Assembly: GCA_964522665.1 (NCBI GenBank)
Contig: CAZFVY010000059.1
Coordinates: 1 to 40,984 of the forward strand
Length of the DNA stretch: 40,984 bases
Direction of reading: 5' to 3'
DNA from: CAZFVY01 sp964522665
GTDB taxonomy: Bacteria > Verrucomicrobiota > Verrucomicrobiia > Limisphaerales > CAZFVY01
Shown here in pieces: positions 7,601-15,942 of this stretch (position 1 is its first letter; every line of letters starts with the position of its first letter). The translations under genes and the position numbers were made by a program. Under the pieces are notes generated by a model. The model was not told where the DNA came from, did no database searches, and worked only from the letters and a program-made list of their open reading frames with translations.

Positions 7601-9444
7601 TGGTGGGCCGGGATGCGTTGCCAGGCGGTTTCCGCGGTGTCGCTCGACTCCCAGACCAGACTGCCGCCTTTGTTCAACCCTTCGAGCGGGTTGGTGTGCG
7701 TGAAGGCTTTGGGATCGCAGCACAAGACGACATCGACGTGGTTCAACTCGCAGTTGACGCGAATCCTCTCGGGCGCGACCACCAGGTAGTAATTCGTCGG
7801 GGCGCCCTTCTTTTCGGAGCCATACTTCGGGTTGGCCATGACGTAGAGCTTGTCCTTGAGCCGGCCGTCAATCTCGTATTCCGGCTTCAGTTGCGAAATC
7901 AGGCCGCCAAATTCACCGATGATCGAGCCGAGGTTTTTGCCGGTCGTGATCATGCCCCAGCCGCCGATCGAGTGGAAACGGACGGCGATGGCGCCGTGCG
8001 GGAGCAGCGAGGGCGTTTCTTTGCTGATGACCGCGTACGGGTGGTCGATGCCAAGAGTGAAATAGGTTTCGCCATCGGCGGCGCCCAGGCCGTCTTTGCG
8101 CTTGGTCTGGCCAATCGCGTACTCGTAGGCTCCGAGGGTGTGTTCGGGGCGGAAATCACGCGAGCCGATCCCGTAGGAACCGCGGAACAGCCGGGGAACT
8201 TCATGGAGCGACAGCGTTGGCACGAGGCCTTTGTAAATGTGGCCTTCCACCGCTTTGCCGAGCGCGGTCCGGATATCGCGCGCCAACGGGTTGTCCCCCG
8301 CCATGCCCTCGTCGGTCCGTTCAATAATGATGACGTTCTTCTTGCCGCGCAGGGCGTTGATGACGGCCGCTTCCGGGAAGGGGCGGAGCACGTTGATGTG
8401 GACCGAACCGACTTTGGCGTTGCGTTGCCCGCGCAGATAGTCGCACGCTTCCTCGATGTTCTCCGCGGCGCTGCCCAGGGATACGAAAATGGTGTCGGCG
8501 TCCTCGATTCGGTATTCGGTAATCAGTCCGTAATGCCGGCCCGTGAGACGGCCGAATTCCGCGTAAGCGTCTTCCAGGAATCTCAGAATCGGCTCATTGA
8601 AATTGTTGCGGCGGGCCACGACGCCGTTCATGTGATGTTCCTGGTTCTCGACCGGGCCGAGCAGGACCGGGTTCTTGAGGTCCATCATTTCGGGCAAACG
8701 GCGGCGTTTGGGACCGAACAATTCCCGCTGGGCCGGGGTGGGGCAATCAATCTGGTCATCGGGAGCGCCGAGGAATTCGCGCAGCAGCTCCGGTTCAGGC
8801 GCCCGGTAGAGGCGTTCCGAGTGGGTCGTGAGCATGCCGTCCTGAATGTTCATGCCCGGGTTGAGCGTCAGTTCGTTGACCTTGCGCAGAATAACCGCCT
8901 GGTCCGCCGCTTGTTGGGCGTCCTTGGCCACCAACATCGTCCAACCGGTGTCGAGCGCGGCGTAGAAATCATCGTGGCCGCAATGGACGTTCAGGGCGTG
9001 CTTGGTGAGCGCGCGGGCGCCGACTTCGAGCACCATCGTACACATTTTGCCGGGCGCGTGATAATACTGCTCCATCGCGTACACGATGCCCTGGCCTGAG
9101 GTGAAGTTCACCACGCGCCGGCCCGTTACGGCCAACGCGGTGGCGCCGCCCTGCGCGGCGTGCTCGCCTTCGGTCTCGACGGCGACCTTTTGCTGGCCCC
9201 AGACGTTCAATTCGCCTTGCGCAAAGCTTTGCTGATAAAGCTCGCCGCCTTCGGTCGAGGGGGTGATCGGGTAAAAGACGCCGCCTTCCGTGATTCGCGT
9301 CTCGACATATTGGGCGACCAACTGATTGCCGCTGCAAGTCACGGGCAAGCCGGGATATTTCGGGCGGTTGGTCGGGGAAGGGGAAGCTGATTTCGCGGTC
9401 GCGTTTTCGACGTTCTCGTTGGCGGAGGCCAGTGATGTGCTCAT
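4624..9444 (-). CDS. nifJ: Pyruvate:ferredoxin (flavodoxin) oxidoreductase, unusually long single-chain form
   Basis: The enzyme oxidises pyruvate and CoA to acetyl-CoA and CO2, passing electrons to ferredoxin or flavodoxin. All PFOR domains occur in one 1606-residue chain. The N-terminal domain has pyruvate/TPP-contact residues Thr61 (YPITPST) and Arg144 (GARALTKHAL). The gamma domain is around 485-670. A two-cluster ferredoxin domain has Cys817/820/823/827 and Cys949/952/955/959. The TPP domain has Cys1032/1035 (CAGCGE), Cys1170, GDGAFGDIG at 1264-1272 and Asn1299 in YSNTGGQ. Classical enzymes are about 1170-1230 residues. The extra length lies between the two cluster motifs, in a charged helical segment around 1055-1155, and in an extended C-terminus ending in an Ala/Pro tail. 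The second cluster motif ends CG rather than CP. The start is ATG at 9444. A 225-bp gap separates it from the divergent GH31 gene. Confidence 0.95.
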   Translation of the reverse strand: MSTSLASANENVENATAKSASPSPTNRPKYPGLPVTCSGNQLVAQYVETRITEGGVFYPITPSTEGGELYQQSFAQGELNVWGQQKVAVETEGEHAAQGGATALAVTGRRVVNFTSGQGIVYAMEQYYHAPGKMCTMVLEVGARALTKHALNVHCGHDDFYAALDTGWTMLVAKDAQQAADQAVILRKVNELTLNPGMNIQDGMLTTHSERLYRAPEPELLREFLGAPDDQIDCPTPAQRELFGPKRRRLPEMMDLKNPVLLGPVENQEHHMNGVVARRNNFNEPILRFLEDAYAEFGRLTGRHYGLITEYRIEDADTIFVSLGSAAENIEEACDYLRGQRNAKVGSVHINVLRPFPEAAVINALRGKKNVIIIERTDEGMAGDNPLARDIRTALGKAVEGHIYKGLVPTLSLHEVPRLFRGSYGIGSRDFRPEHTLGAYEYAIGQTKRKDGLGAADGETYFTLGIDHPYAVISKETPSLLPHGAIAVRFHSIGGWGMITTGKNLGSIIGEFGGLISQLKPEYEIDGRLKDKLYVMANPKYGSEKKGAPTNYYLVVAPERIRVNCELNHVDVVLCCDPKAFTHTNPLEGLNKGGSLVWESSDTAETAWQRIPAHHRQFIKDNNIRVFILPGFEIARGATKSPELQLRMQGNSFLGAFFRVSPFLAEYGISEEQFQQTVHQQYKKKFGRFGDAVVTSNMKVMEDGFNRVHEIKYGEAGDADRSSMRNPPIWPLGVDEMIPTSGCNTGGSIAGFARPAQQIRAPFQTQAVFDKEFRSGLGYHQPASALASCGVMAAGTGATQSKYVARRETPVYIAENCTQCMECISVCPDTALPNTAQDVATVLKTAAVHYVKDTAQRGKLVQELKGIETRSRVRMNAAIQKKEKTPFQDIIRDEVNQLTEISAEAREQFTAIIDQLPIAYTAVPAIFRSLETKQAGSGGLFSIFVSDLCKGCGECVQVCGDHDALRMTVETEELNAKLTTAQIFSRLLPDTPQKFLGLYSDDSPEQSREATLRNHLMVRRNYEALVSGDGACAGCGEKSVLRAATSITEAYMRPLFHKKADRLQAKAARVEQEGPAKLKALKDRSPEEYELFRKTIAHALMGLGGENDEDTANRIAGYEAQHGRINEETIINAMTAVMRLDAFNHKHLQAIDGHRANGMSVMFMGASTGCNTVYGSTPPSNPHPYPWMNSLFQDGATISWLLSESVILNHSRRSVVPERLADALLERADQVVSPADYFLFTHMDDALMTEQEIRELPKVWVIGGDGAFGDIGFQNVSKVVLQNRPNVKMMMLDTQVYSNTGGQNSDSSTMLGGYDMNQFGVASQGKLIEKKCVAEAFTSGHGSPFVAQVSMANAAKLYKALLDGLEYRGTAFFQSYTTCQPEHGVGDNMSADQAKLVRDARGMPEFVFNPRKGETSQEAFDIKGNPTPERDWWRTKFKTGGEAYSFTVAHWALSEGRFRKHVKSITEEEAKNLIHLEDMLVLITQDDVIHRRVFDPNHRSFVSSFTVYIKSEINEKIKYYAVSRQMVLFAVERRKAWRMLQSKAGVTNKDYLAQRSLLKKVDEGKIAITDLKSRTRELYEAEIASLSKPAAPAAPAPAPKPATAAA

Positions 9445-9669
9445 AAATTCGAATTATTCTGAAAAATCACCCGGTCGGGCGCCAACCCATAGACCGACGC
9501 CCGGCCTGTCTTCACGTCTAACCGATTCCCCCGAGAGACTCAAAGAAAAACCGCGGATTTAATCGAGGCGGCAAGTGGGGATTGACCGTAGGGCGCCGCC
9601 TGGCCGCGCTTCGAGCCGCCGCCAACAAAGCGGTGACAATCCAGCCGGACGCAGTTTGAATCGGGGGTA

Positions 9670-12039
9670 ATGAAAGACGCCACTGCGTTTCGCCCGGTCG
9701 GGGCGTTGAGAGTGTCCGCCGTCGGACCGCGTCGCCTCCGGCTGGTCTCGATTCGCGAAACGATCGAACTTAGCGCGGTGGCGGAGGACTTGTTCCGACT
9801 GCGGATGGTCCGCGGACGCAAGTTTTCCGAACGCCCATCTTGGGCGGTCGTGCGCGACGATTGGCCGATGGCGCCGCCGCGGGTGGAAACCGGCAAGGAA
9901 ACGGTGGCGATCGAGACGGGCGCTGGGCGTTTGGAGTTTCACTTGCGCGATGGCCGTTGGGTTTTGCGCGACGCGCAAGGCGCCGAACGGACCACTGGGC
10001 TGGCGAAACGACTCGGCTTTGCGGGTGACGCCGCGCGGGTGGCGCTCGCGTTGACCGAGACGGAAGGAATTTTTGGCCTGGGTGAAACCACCGGACCGAT
10101 CAATAAACGCGGGCTGCGGCGGGAATTGTGGAATATCGATGTGCTGGGCCATTCGCCGGGCATCCATCCCGGCTTGCACAGCCTTTACGTGGCGATCCCC
10201 TTCGCGTTGCTGCTGCGGGACGGGCGGACCACGGGTATCTTTTGGGATAATCCCGCGCGGCAAACCTGGGATCTCGGGCAGGCGGCGCCAGACGCTCTAG
10301 GCGTGACGGCGGATTCCGGCGAAATTGATCTTTATTTGTTTGTCGGTTCATCGGTGGCCGAGATCGTGGACCGCTACACGGAATTGACCGGGCGAATGCC
10401 GCTGCCGCCGCGCTGGGCGTTGGGCTACCACCAATGCCGTTACAGTTACGAGACCGCGGCGCGCGTGCGCGAAATCGCCGGGAATTTCCGGCGCCGCGAA
10501 ATCCCGTGCGACGCGATCTACCTCGATATCCATCATATGGACGAGTACCGGGTCTTCACGTTTGGCAAGACCTTCCCGCGCCCGGCGAAGTTGCTTGCGG
10601 ATTTGGATGAGCAGGGATTCAAGGTGGTGGCCATCGTCGATCCAGGCGTAAAGGACGATCCGAACTTTGGCGTGCTGCGGCGCGGACGGGCGCGCCGGGC
10701 GTTCGTGAAGGACGCCACGGGGCGGCGCGATTACGTCGGGCGGGTTTGGCCGGGGGAATCGCGGTTCCCCGATTTCACCAACGCCCAAGCCCGGGCCTGG
10801 TGGGGCGAAGAGCAGGCTCGACTGCAACAATTGGGGGTGGCCGGGTTCTGGAATGACATGAACGAGCCGGCGAATTTCGCCTTGCCGAGCAAGACCTTGC
10901 CGCCGGATTGCCGGCACGATTCCGACGCCGGGCCGCTGTCTCACGCAGTCGCGCACAACGTTTATGGGATGCAAATGGCGCGGGCTTCGCGCGAGGGCGC
11001 GCTCGCGCATGAGCCTGGCGTGCGGCCGTTCGTGATCTCGCGGGCCGGGTACGCCGGCGTGCAGCGTTACGCGCTAATCTGGACCGGCGACAATAGCTCG
11101 GTCTGGGAACATTTGGCCGACTCGTTGCAAATGCTGCTCAACCTGGGTTTGAGCGGCGTCGCCTTCTGCGGCGCGGACGTGGGTGGGTTTCTCGAAAACA
11201 CCAATGCCGAGTTGCTGGTTCGCTGGCTGCAAATGGCGGCTTTTACGCCGTTCTTCCGGAATCACACGAACCTCGACACCATAAACCAGGAGCCGTGGGC
11301 GTTCGGTCCGCCGGTCGAGGCGATTTGCCGCCGATACATCGAACTGCGGTATCAGTTGTTGCCCTATCTGTATTGTTTATTCGCCGAATCACACCGGACG
11401 GGCGCGGCGATCATGCGGCCGCTTTTCTGGCATCACGCGGACGATCCGCTGGCGGTGGCGACCGGCGATCAATTCCTGTTGGGCGCGAACTTGCTCGTGG
11501 CGCCGATCCTCCAACCGGGCAATGGCGCGCGCGCCGTTTATTTGCCGCGGGGCGAATGGTTCGATTTTTGGAGCGGCGAAGCGCATACCGGAGGTCGCTA
11601 CATCCTGGCCCCGGCCCCGTTGGACCGGCTGCCGCTCTATGTCCGCGCCGGCGCGATCATCCCGATGGGCGCCGTCCGGCAGCATACCGGCGAATCCAAA
11701 GACGAGGTTATCAATTTGCACCTTTGGCCGAACGGCAAGACCGAACTCGCCTGGCACGAAGACGACGGCGTGACGATAGATCTGGCGACGGGCGGGTATT
11801 CGACCCGAACGATCCGCTTTGCCACCGTCGGCCGCGGAGCGCGCCTTGATTTCGGCGCCGCGCAAGGCTCGTTCGTAAGTGAAGTGAAGCGCTGGCGGGT
11901 GATCCTCCGCTGCGCCACGCGCCCCTATCGCGTCACGGTCAACGGCGGGCAAATTCCGGCCCGCTTTGTCGCGGAGACGGGAGTGTTCTCATTTGAGATT
12001 CAGAATGCGGTCTCGCCGATCGTCGCTCGGTTGGCGTGA
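9670..12039 (+). CDS. Glycoside hydrolase family 31 alpha-glucosidase
   Basis: The 789-residue protein hydrolyses terminal alpha-glucosidic (or related) bonds by a retaining mechanism. It has an N-terminal beta-sandwich (about 1-235, with GIFGLGE at 133-139), a (beta/alpha)8 catalytic barrel (about 245-590) and C-terminal beta domains. The nucleophile is Asp396 in WNDMNEP and the acid/base Asp474 in WTGDNSS; RNHT (530-533) and DIHHMDEY are further subsite motifs. There is no signal peptide, so it is probably cytoplasmic and acts on imported oligosaccharides. A GGGGG tract lies just before the ATG at 9670. No transporter or regulator is adjacent, and the exact substrate (maltooligosaccharide, isomaltoside or xyloside) cannot be read from the sequence. 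Confidence 0.94.
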   Translation: MKDATAFRPVGALRVSAVGPRRLRLVSIRETIELSAVAEDLFRLRMVRGRKFSERPSWAVVRDDWPMAPPRVETGKETVAIETGAGRLEFHLRDGRWVLRDAQGAERTTGLAKRLGFAGDAARVALALTETEGIFGLGETTGPINKRGLRRELWNIDVLGHSPGIHPGLHSLYVAIPFALLLRDGRTTGIFWDNPARQTWDLGQAAPDALGVTADSGEIDLYLFVGSSVAEIVDRYTELTGRMPLPPRWALGYHQCRYSYETAARVREIAGNFRRREIPCDAIYLDIHHMDEYRVFTFGKTFPRPAKLLADLDEQGFKVVAIVDPGVKDDPNFGVLRRGRARRAFVKDATGRRDYVGRVWPGESRFPDFTNAQARAWWGEEQARLQQLGVAGFWNDMNEPANFALPSKTLPPDCRHDSDAGPLSHAVAHNVYGMQMARASREGALAHEPGVRPFVISRAGYAGVQRYALIWTGDNSSVWEHLADSLQMLLNLGLSGVAFCGADVGGFLENTNAELLVRWLQMAAFTPFFRNHTNLDTINQEPWAFGPPVEAICRRYIELRYQLLPYLYCLFAESHRTGAAIMRPLFWHHADDPLAVATGDQFLLGANLLVAPILQPGNGARAVYLPRGEWFDFWSGEAHTGGRYILAPAPLDRLPLYVRAGAIIPMGAVRQHTGESKDEVINLHLWPNGKTELAWHEDDGVTIDLATGGYSTRTIRFATVGRGARLDFGAAQGSFVSEVKRWRVILRCATRPYRVTVNGGQIPARFVAETGVFSFEIQNAVSPIVARLA

Positions 12040-12300
12040 CGATGCTGGAGACATCGTTCAGGAGTGGGCGCAACGCTTCTTTCGCGCTTATGATTGAACC
12101 CTGGTAGGACGCGCCGATGGAAAAGCCCCACCCAAAAACCTGCTTGAACCCCTCGCGACGGCCGGATACCCATCTTGTCGTAAGATGGCATCTGAAACAC
12201 GAATGACCGCAGAGCGTGCCAATGGCAGTCCTGCGCTTGGCGGTGCTGACGGGCGGGTTCTGGCGAAGCAAAGGAAATCGTTCTCACGACGAAGAACTGA
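12040..12300. other. Intergenic region with small hairpins
   Basis: No gene is supported here. A 6-bp hairpin (ACGATG at 12039-12044, CATCGT at 12052-12057) follows the GH31 stop but has no T-run, so it is at best a weak terminator. A second, CCATCTT at 12170-12176 and AAGATGG at 12182-12188, lies mid-region. Composition shifts towards lower GC near the start of the HEPN gene, which may mark an insertion boundary. Confidence 0.35.
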
Positions 12301-13650
12301 ATGAAAGCGGAAATCAAAGATTCACTTAGGCGGGCGATCCTGAAGTGCCTACCGTTGCTACATCAACTGAGCGATAGATTCCTAGAAACCGGCAGGGTCT
12401 GGTCAAAACGGCCGGACGGCGGCTGGCAGGGTGAGGGCCGATTGATGCCGAGCCGACTGAAGATTTTCATCGCAGCGGATGCTGAAATACGGTCAGAATC
12501 GACCGGTTTTGAGAGCCTTTTCTTCACAGAATACCCAGAGTATAGTGAGGGCCGATTAGTCGGTTACGACGGCACGACTTACCTTCAACTCGCTCACGAT
12601 CGGGCTTTGATTCTCAGATGTGCCCTCGGATGCCTTTGGGATCGATGTCAGACCTTCGCCTGCGATGAGGCCGCCGTTGAAAGGATCGTTAGCGAATTCG
12701 CGGAGTTCGTCGACTCACCGAATATCCGTGTTCGGTTTCAAGCACAGCTCTTGAACTATCGGATGCACGCTGACACCGTTAATATCGGCGATATGCTAAC
12801 CATCCGGAGATTGAATGACCGGGAAATAACAGAGTTTCACGGAGGTTCTCAGACTGTCGGACTGTCCAAAAGGCCGAGTTTGGATTTCGGCCCCATTGAA
12901 TTTGTTATCGAGGGTGAAGTCGACGTCACGAAATCTTTTGGAGGTGATCTTTTTCGCTCGAAACCCTTACTGGAAATCGCACGCGAGCAATTCGACAAAG
13001 CAGTTCTTTGCCTGCGAACGTTTAAAGGCGGATCGGTGGGGTACGACTGGGTCCATTTCAATTTCTTAAAGTTCTGTCCGTGTACGCTGCCCTCGTACCG
13101 GGCTTTCGGACTCGGTATTCATCCAGGAGTTTACTGGATTTCCGAACAGGAAATCAACGACCTGACAAATCACGCTGGCCAAGTTTTCGGTCTGCGCGAA
13201 GCGGCGCTTGAAATAGCGTGCGCAAGGTTAGCGGACGCAGAGGCTCGAATTCGCCCCCAAGACCAAATTCTCGACGCGGTGATTGGAATGGAAGCCGTCC
13301 TTCTCGCTGCGTTGGAAAATGAAGACCGCAGAAGTGAACTGAAATATCGGTTTTCATTGAATTATTCGACGTTGTTCAGTTCACCTCACGAGCGTTTGGA
13401 GGCGTTTCGCACCGCAAAGGGTTTTTACGATCTCAGGAGCAGAATTGCGCACGGTGGCGAGCGTTCAAAAGCCTCCAAAGTACCTGGGGATAAGAAAATG
13501 AGTCTCAATGAAGCGGCGCGGCTGGCGACGGAGGCCTTGCGCATGCTAATCAAGAGGTTCCTTCCGGAAGCAAACAGTCCACCCTACAAGCGCCCGACGT
13601 TTTGGGAACACGCGTACTTCGGCCTCGTAGATTCACAGGACAGTTTCTGA
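12301..13650 (+). CDS. Apea-like HEPN-domain protein, putative RNase / defence gene
   Basis: The 449-residue protein has no signal peptide or membrane segment. The N-terminal roughly 300 residues match nothing I recognise. The C-terminal part (about 320-425) has the layout of Apea-like HEPN domains: a helix with DAVIGMEAVLL (325-335), YRFSLNYSTLF (349-359), and the HEPN R-X4-H motif as Arg379...His384 in RSRIAHG, followed by a helix with ATEALR. HEPN domains with this motif are commonly metal-independent RNases in toxin and anti-phage systems such as ApeA. The gene is visibly AT-richer than its neighbours, stands alone between GH31 and a PQQ propeller gene, and lacks an obvious strong Shine-Dalgarno at its ATG. 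Transfer and a defence role are inferences; only the HEPN resemblance is directly supported. Confidence 0.68.
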   Translation: MKAEIKDSLRRAILKCLPLLHQLSDRFLETGRVWSKRPDGGWQGEGRLMPSRLKIFIAADAEIRSESTGFESLFFTEYPEYSEGRLVGYDGTTYLQLAHDRALILRCALGCLWDRCQTFACDEAAVERIVSEFAEFVDSPNIRVRFQAQLLNYRMHADTVNIGDMLTIRRLNDREITEFHGGSQTVGLSKRPSLDFGPIEFVIEGEVDVTKSFGGDLFRSKPLLEIAREQFDKAVLCLRTFKGGSVGYDWVHFNFLKFCPCTLPSYRAFGLGIHPGVYWISEQEINDLTNHAGQVFGLREAALEIACARLADAEARIRPQDQILDAVIGMEAVLLAALENEDRRSELKYRFSLNYSTLFSSPHERLEAFRTAKGFYDLRSRIAHGGERSKASKVPGDKKMSLNEAARLATEALRMLIKRFLPEANSPPYKRPTFWEHAYFGLVDSQDSF

Positions 13651-13708
13651 CCCGTAAACAGACACTTACGAGAGGAGGCGGTCGCTTGCAATCGGTAGCT
13701 GTTCTGGT

Positions 13709-15031
13709 ATGTGTGGGGCGATGCCACGCTTCACGCGGACCCGTCTCGCGACCTTGTTTCGGCAAAGGATCTTCGGCGCCGCGTTCGGTCTTCTCCACGT
13801 TGCGCAAGCGGGCCTCGCTGCGGACTGGCCGCAGTTTCGCGGGCCGAACCGGGATGGGAGTTGGGAGGAGACGGGCGTTCTGGAAGCAATTCCAAAGACG
13901 GGAGTGAAAATCGAGTGGCGGCAACCGGTGGGCGGCGGGTTTTCGAGTCCCGTCGTGGCGCAAGGCAGGGTTTTTGTGTCGGATGTTGAGTTTACGGTTC
14001 CGTCCACGATCGAGCGACTGCATTGCTTTGAGGCAAAGACGGGCAAAGTTCTTTGGCTTTTTGCTTACCTCGAGAAGTACGGTGATTGGACTTACGTGCC
14101 CGAGCGCGGGTCAGGGCCGGCGGCGACGCCGATCGTGGAGGGGGAACGGATTTATGTCGTTGGCGGAGACGGCTGGACACATTGTTTGGATACGAAGACA
14201 GGGGCGATCATTTGGGAGAAAAACATTGGGAAAGAGTATCAGGTGGCGGAATTGTCGTGCCGGCCTTCGCCGTTGATCGAGGGGGCATTGCTGATCGTTT
14301 TCACCGGGGCCAAGCCGGGCGCCAGCGTGCTCGCGTTGGACAAGGGGACGGGGAAGGAAGTTTGGAAAGCGCTCGATGATCCGGTGTCGAACAGTTCGCC
14401 GATCATCATCACCGCGGGTGGCCGGCGGCAGTTGATCGTCTGGAGCGACAGCGCGCTCACGTCCTTGGACCCGACCACCGGGCAGGTATTTTGGCGGGAG
14501 GGAATGGTGACGAGCAACAATGACTCCGTCGCCACGCCGATTTCCCAGGGGAATCGTTTGCTGGTGAGCGGATTGATGCTCGACGTCACCGGGGATCCTC
14601 CCGTGGCCACGTTTCGTTGGCCGGAGATTCGGTCGCCTGCCAAACGGATCATCAGCAACACCTCGACGCCGATTTTGAAAGGCGACTACATCTTTAGCGC
14701 GCGGGGTTTGGGCGATCTCGTCTGCCTCGAAGCCGCGACCGGCAAACAAGTTTGGAGCACCAACGGGCTGACCATGCCGAAAAACGGCGCGAGCATCAAT
14801 ATTACGCCCCAAGGCGACGGCTATTTTCTCTTCACCGACGAAGGGAACCTGATTCGCGCTCAGATGTCGCCGACGGGATACCGGGAGTTCGGCCGCAGCC
14901 ATTTGATTGATCCGACCTGGCCGTTCGGTCAAACCAAGTTTGTGTACGCGCCGCCCGCGTTCGCTGATCGGCATGTGTTCGCCCGGAGCGAGGCGGAAGT
15001 GGTTTGCGCCTCGCTGGAGGCGGGGCAATGA
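13709..15031 (+). CDS. Secreted PQQ-binding-like beta-propeller repeat protein
   Basis: This 440-residue protein begins with a basic region and hydrophobic stretch ending GLAA|DWPQFRG, a likely Sec signal peptide. The mature protein opens with the DWPQFRGPNRDG motif typical of the PQQ-like propeller proteins abundant in Planctomycetota and Verrucomicrobiota. Repeats of the form CLDTKTGAIIWEKN, ALDKGTGKEVWKAL, LDPTTGQVFWRE and CLEAATGKQVWSTN mark blades of the propeller. The fold is shared with BamB and quinoprotein dehydrogenases, but I see no catalytic signature, so a periplasmic structural or binding role is as likely as an enzymatic one. The start may be the ATG at 13709 or the one at 13721, four codons later; both leave a usable signal peptide. 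Confidence 0.85.
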   Translation: MCGAMPRFTRTRLATLFRQRIFGAAFGLLHVAQAGLAADWPQFRGPNRDGSWEETGVLEAIPKTGVKIEWRQPVGGGFSSPVVAQGRVFVSDVEFTVPSTIERLHCFEAKTGKVLWLFAYLEKYGDWTYVPERGSGPAATPIVEGERIYVVGGDGWTHCLDTKTGAIIWEKNIGKEYQVAELSCRPSPLIEGALLIVFTGAKPGASVLALDKGTGKEVWKALDDPVSNSSPIIITAGGRRQLIVWSDSALTSLDPTTGQVFWREGMVTSNNDSVATPISQGNRLLVSGLMLDVTGDPPVATFRWPEIRSPAKRIISNTSTPILKGDYIFSARGLGDLVCLEAATGKQVWSTNGLTMPKNGASINITPQGDGYFLFTDEGNLIRAQMSPTGYREFGRSHLIDPTWPFGQTKFVYAPPAFADRHVFARSEAEVVCASLEAGQ

Positions 15032-15077
15032 AGGACCTCCAGTTTACACGTGAGACGGAGGCTGCTAACGTTCGGGC

Positions 15078-15308
15078 ATGATTCAGCCGGAAGAATTGGT
15101 GGGCGAGGAATGGGCCGAGTGGTATCGGCTCACCCCGGCTCAACGCTGGCAGGAAAGCGAGAAGCTGTGGCAGATTTATCTCGCGCTCGGAGGCTCACTT
15201 GATCCCGAACCCGATACGCAAAGTCCTTTCTTCGATGCGCGCGCGCCGCGTCCGCGCCCTGCTCATGGGCGGTCAGGCGTGCGTGTTCTACGGCGCGGCC
15301 GAGTTTAG
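15078..15308 (+). CDS. Small conserved protein overlapping a downstream nucleotidyltransferase gene
   Basis: The 76-residue product is acidic and Trp-rich at first (EELVGEEWAEWYRLT, QRWQESEKLWQIYLALGG) and Arg-rich at the end (HGRSGVRVLRRGRV). No function is recognised. Its last 110 nt overlap the next gene in another frame. The codons for LGGSL carry the GGAGG and TTG that look like that gene's ribosome binding site and start. The Arg-rich tail is the out-of-frame reading of the LLMGGQACVFYGAAEF catalytic loop of the nucleotidyltransferase. I recall similar small proteins before related nucleotidyltransferases in other PVC genomes, but could not search. It may be an accessory or antitoxin-like partner, or a leader that couples translation. 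Confidence 0.6.
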   Translation: MIQPEELVGEEWAEWYRLTPAQRWQESEKLWQIYLALGGSLDPEPDTQSPFFDARAPRPRPAHGRSGVRVLRRGRV

Positions 15309-15942
15309 CCGCGACACTGATTTGGCGATCGTCGCGGACGCCGCCAATCTCCGTCGGCTGCGCTCGGCGTTGGACGATCTCCAAGCCGAAGTGATCGCCG
15401 TCCCACCGTTTGAACTGAAATACCTGCGGAAAGGCCATGCCATTCACTTCCGCTGCCGGCATCCCGACGCCATTCAAATGCGCGTCGATGTCATGTCCAA
15501 AATGCGCGGAGTGGATGCCTTTGCCAAACTTTGGAAGCGGCGCACGAGCGTTGAACTCGCGGACGGCGTCCGCTGCGACCTGCTTTCGTTGCCGGACTTG
15601 GTGCAGGCCAAGAAGACTCAATGGGACAAAGACTGGCCAATGATCCGACGCCTGGTTGAAGCGCACTATTTTCAATACCGCGCCAAGCCCAACTCGTCGC
15701 AAATCCGGTTCTGGCTCCAAGAACTCCGGTCGGCGGAACTGTTGATCGAAGTCGCCCAACGATACGTCCCGGTTTGCCGAAGACTTGCGTCAGCGCGTCC
15801 TTTGCTGCGCGTGGCGACTCGGGGTGACGTGTTGGAAGTCGAGCGAGCGCTTTTGGCCGAGGAGACTCACTCTCGGGACGAGGATCGACAATATTGGGCG
15901 CCGCTTCGCGCGGAATTGGAGAAACTGCGCCATCGGCGATGA
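15199..15942 (+). CDS. Nucleotidyltransferase-fold protein (AbiEii/MNT-like)
   Basis: The protein has the minimal nucleotidyltransferase signature: a GG motif in LLMGGQACVFYG (residues 21-32), the D-X-D pair Asp39/Asp41 in SRDTDLAI, and a third carboxylate Asp97 in MRVDVM. LPDLVQAKKTQ follows, a segment common in AbiEii-like and DUF6036-like families; a roughly 90-residue helical tail ends the 247 residues. Relatives act as nucleotidylating toxins, resistance enzymes or toxin-antitoxin partners; the substrate here is unknown. The start chosen is TTG at 15199 because GGAGG at 15189-15193 stands 5 nt upstream; ATG at 15235 is the alternative and would still keep the GG motif. It overlaps the small gene before it by 110 nt. 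Confidence 0.75.
   Translation: MIPNPIRKVLSSMRARRVRALLMGGQACVFYGAAEFSRDTDLAIVADAANLRRLRSALDDLQAEVIAVPPFELKYLRKGHAIHFRCRHPDAIQMRVDVMSKMRGVDAFAKLWKRRTSVELADGVRCDLLSLPDLVQAKKTQWDKDWPMIRRLVEAHYFQYRAKPNSSQIRFWLQELRSAELLIEVAQRYVPVCRRLASARPLLRVATRGDVLEVERALLAEETHSRDEDRQYWAPLRAELEKLRHRR

Noticed and set aside
4783..9099. A very long uninterrupted open frame (about 1438 codons) on the plus strand, antisense to PFOR
   Set aside because: GC-rich codon bias in the real minus-strand gene suppresses stops in this antisense frame. The product is Arg/Val/Gly/Asp-rich with no domain or motif, while the minus strand has every PFOR active-site residue.
9476..9503. CGGGCG...CGCCCG inverted repeat between PFOR and GH31 as an operator
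   Set aside because: Six-base GC-only arms 16 bp apart are expected by chance in such GC-rich DNA.
13709..15031. Calling the PQQ propeller protein BamB
   Set aside because: It opens with DWPQFRGPNRDG, the mark of a large PVC paralogue family; BamB-specific context (der, hisS, other Bam genes) is absent.
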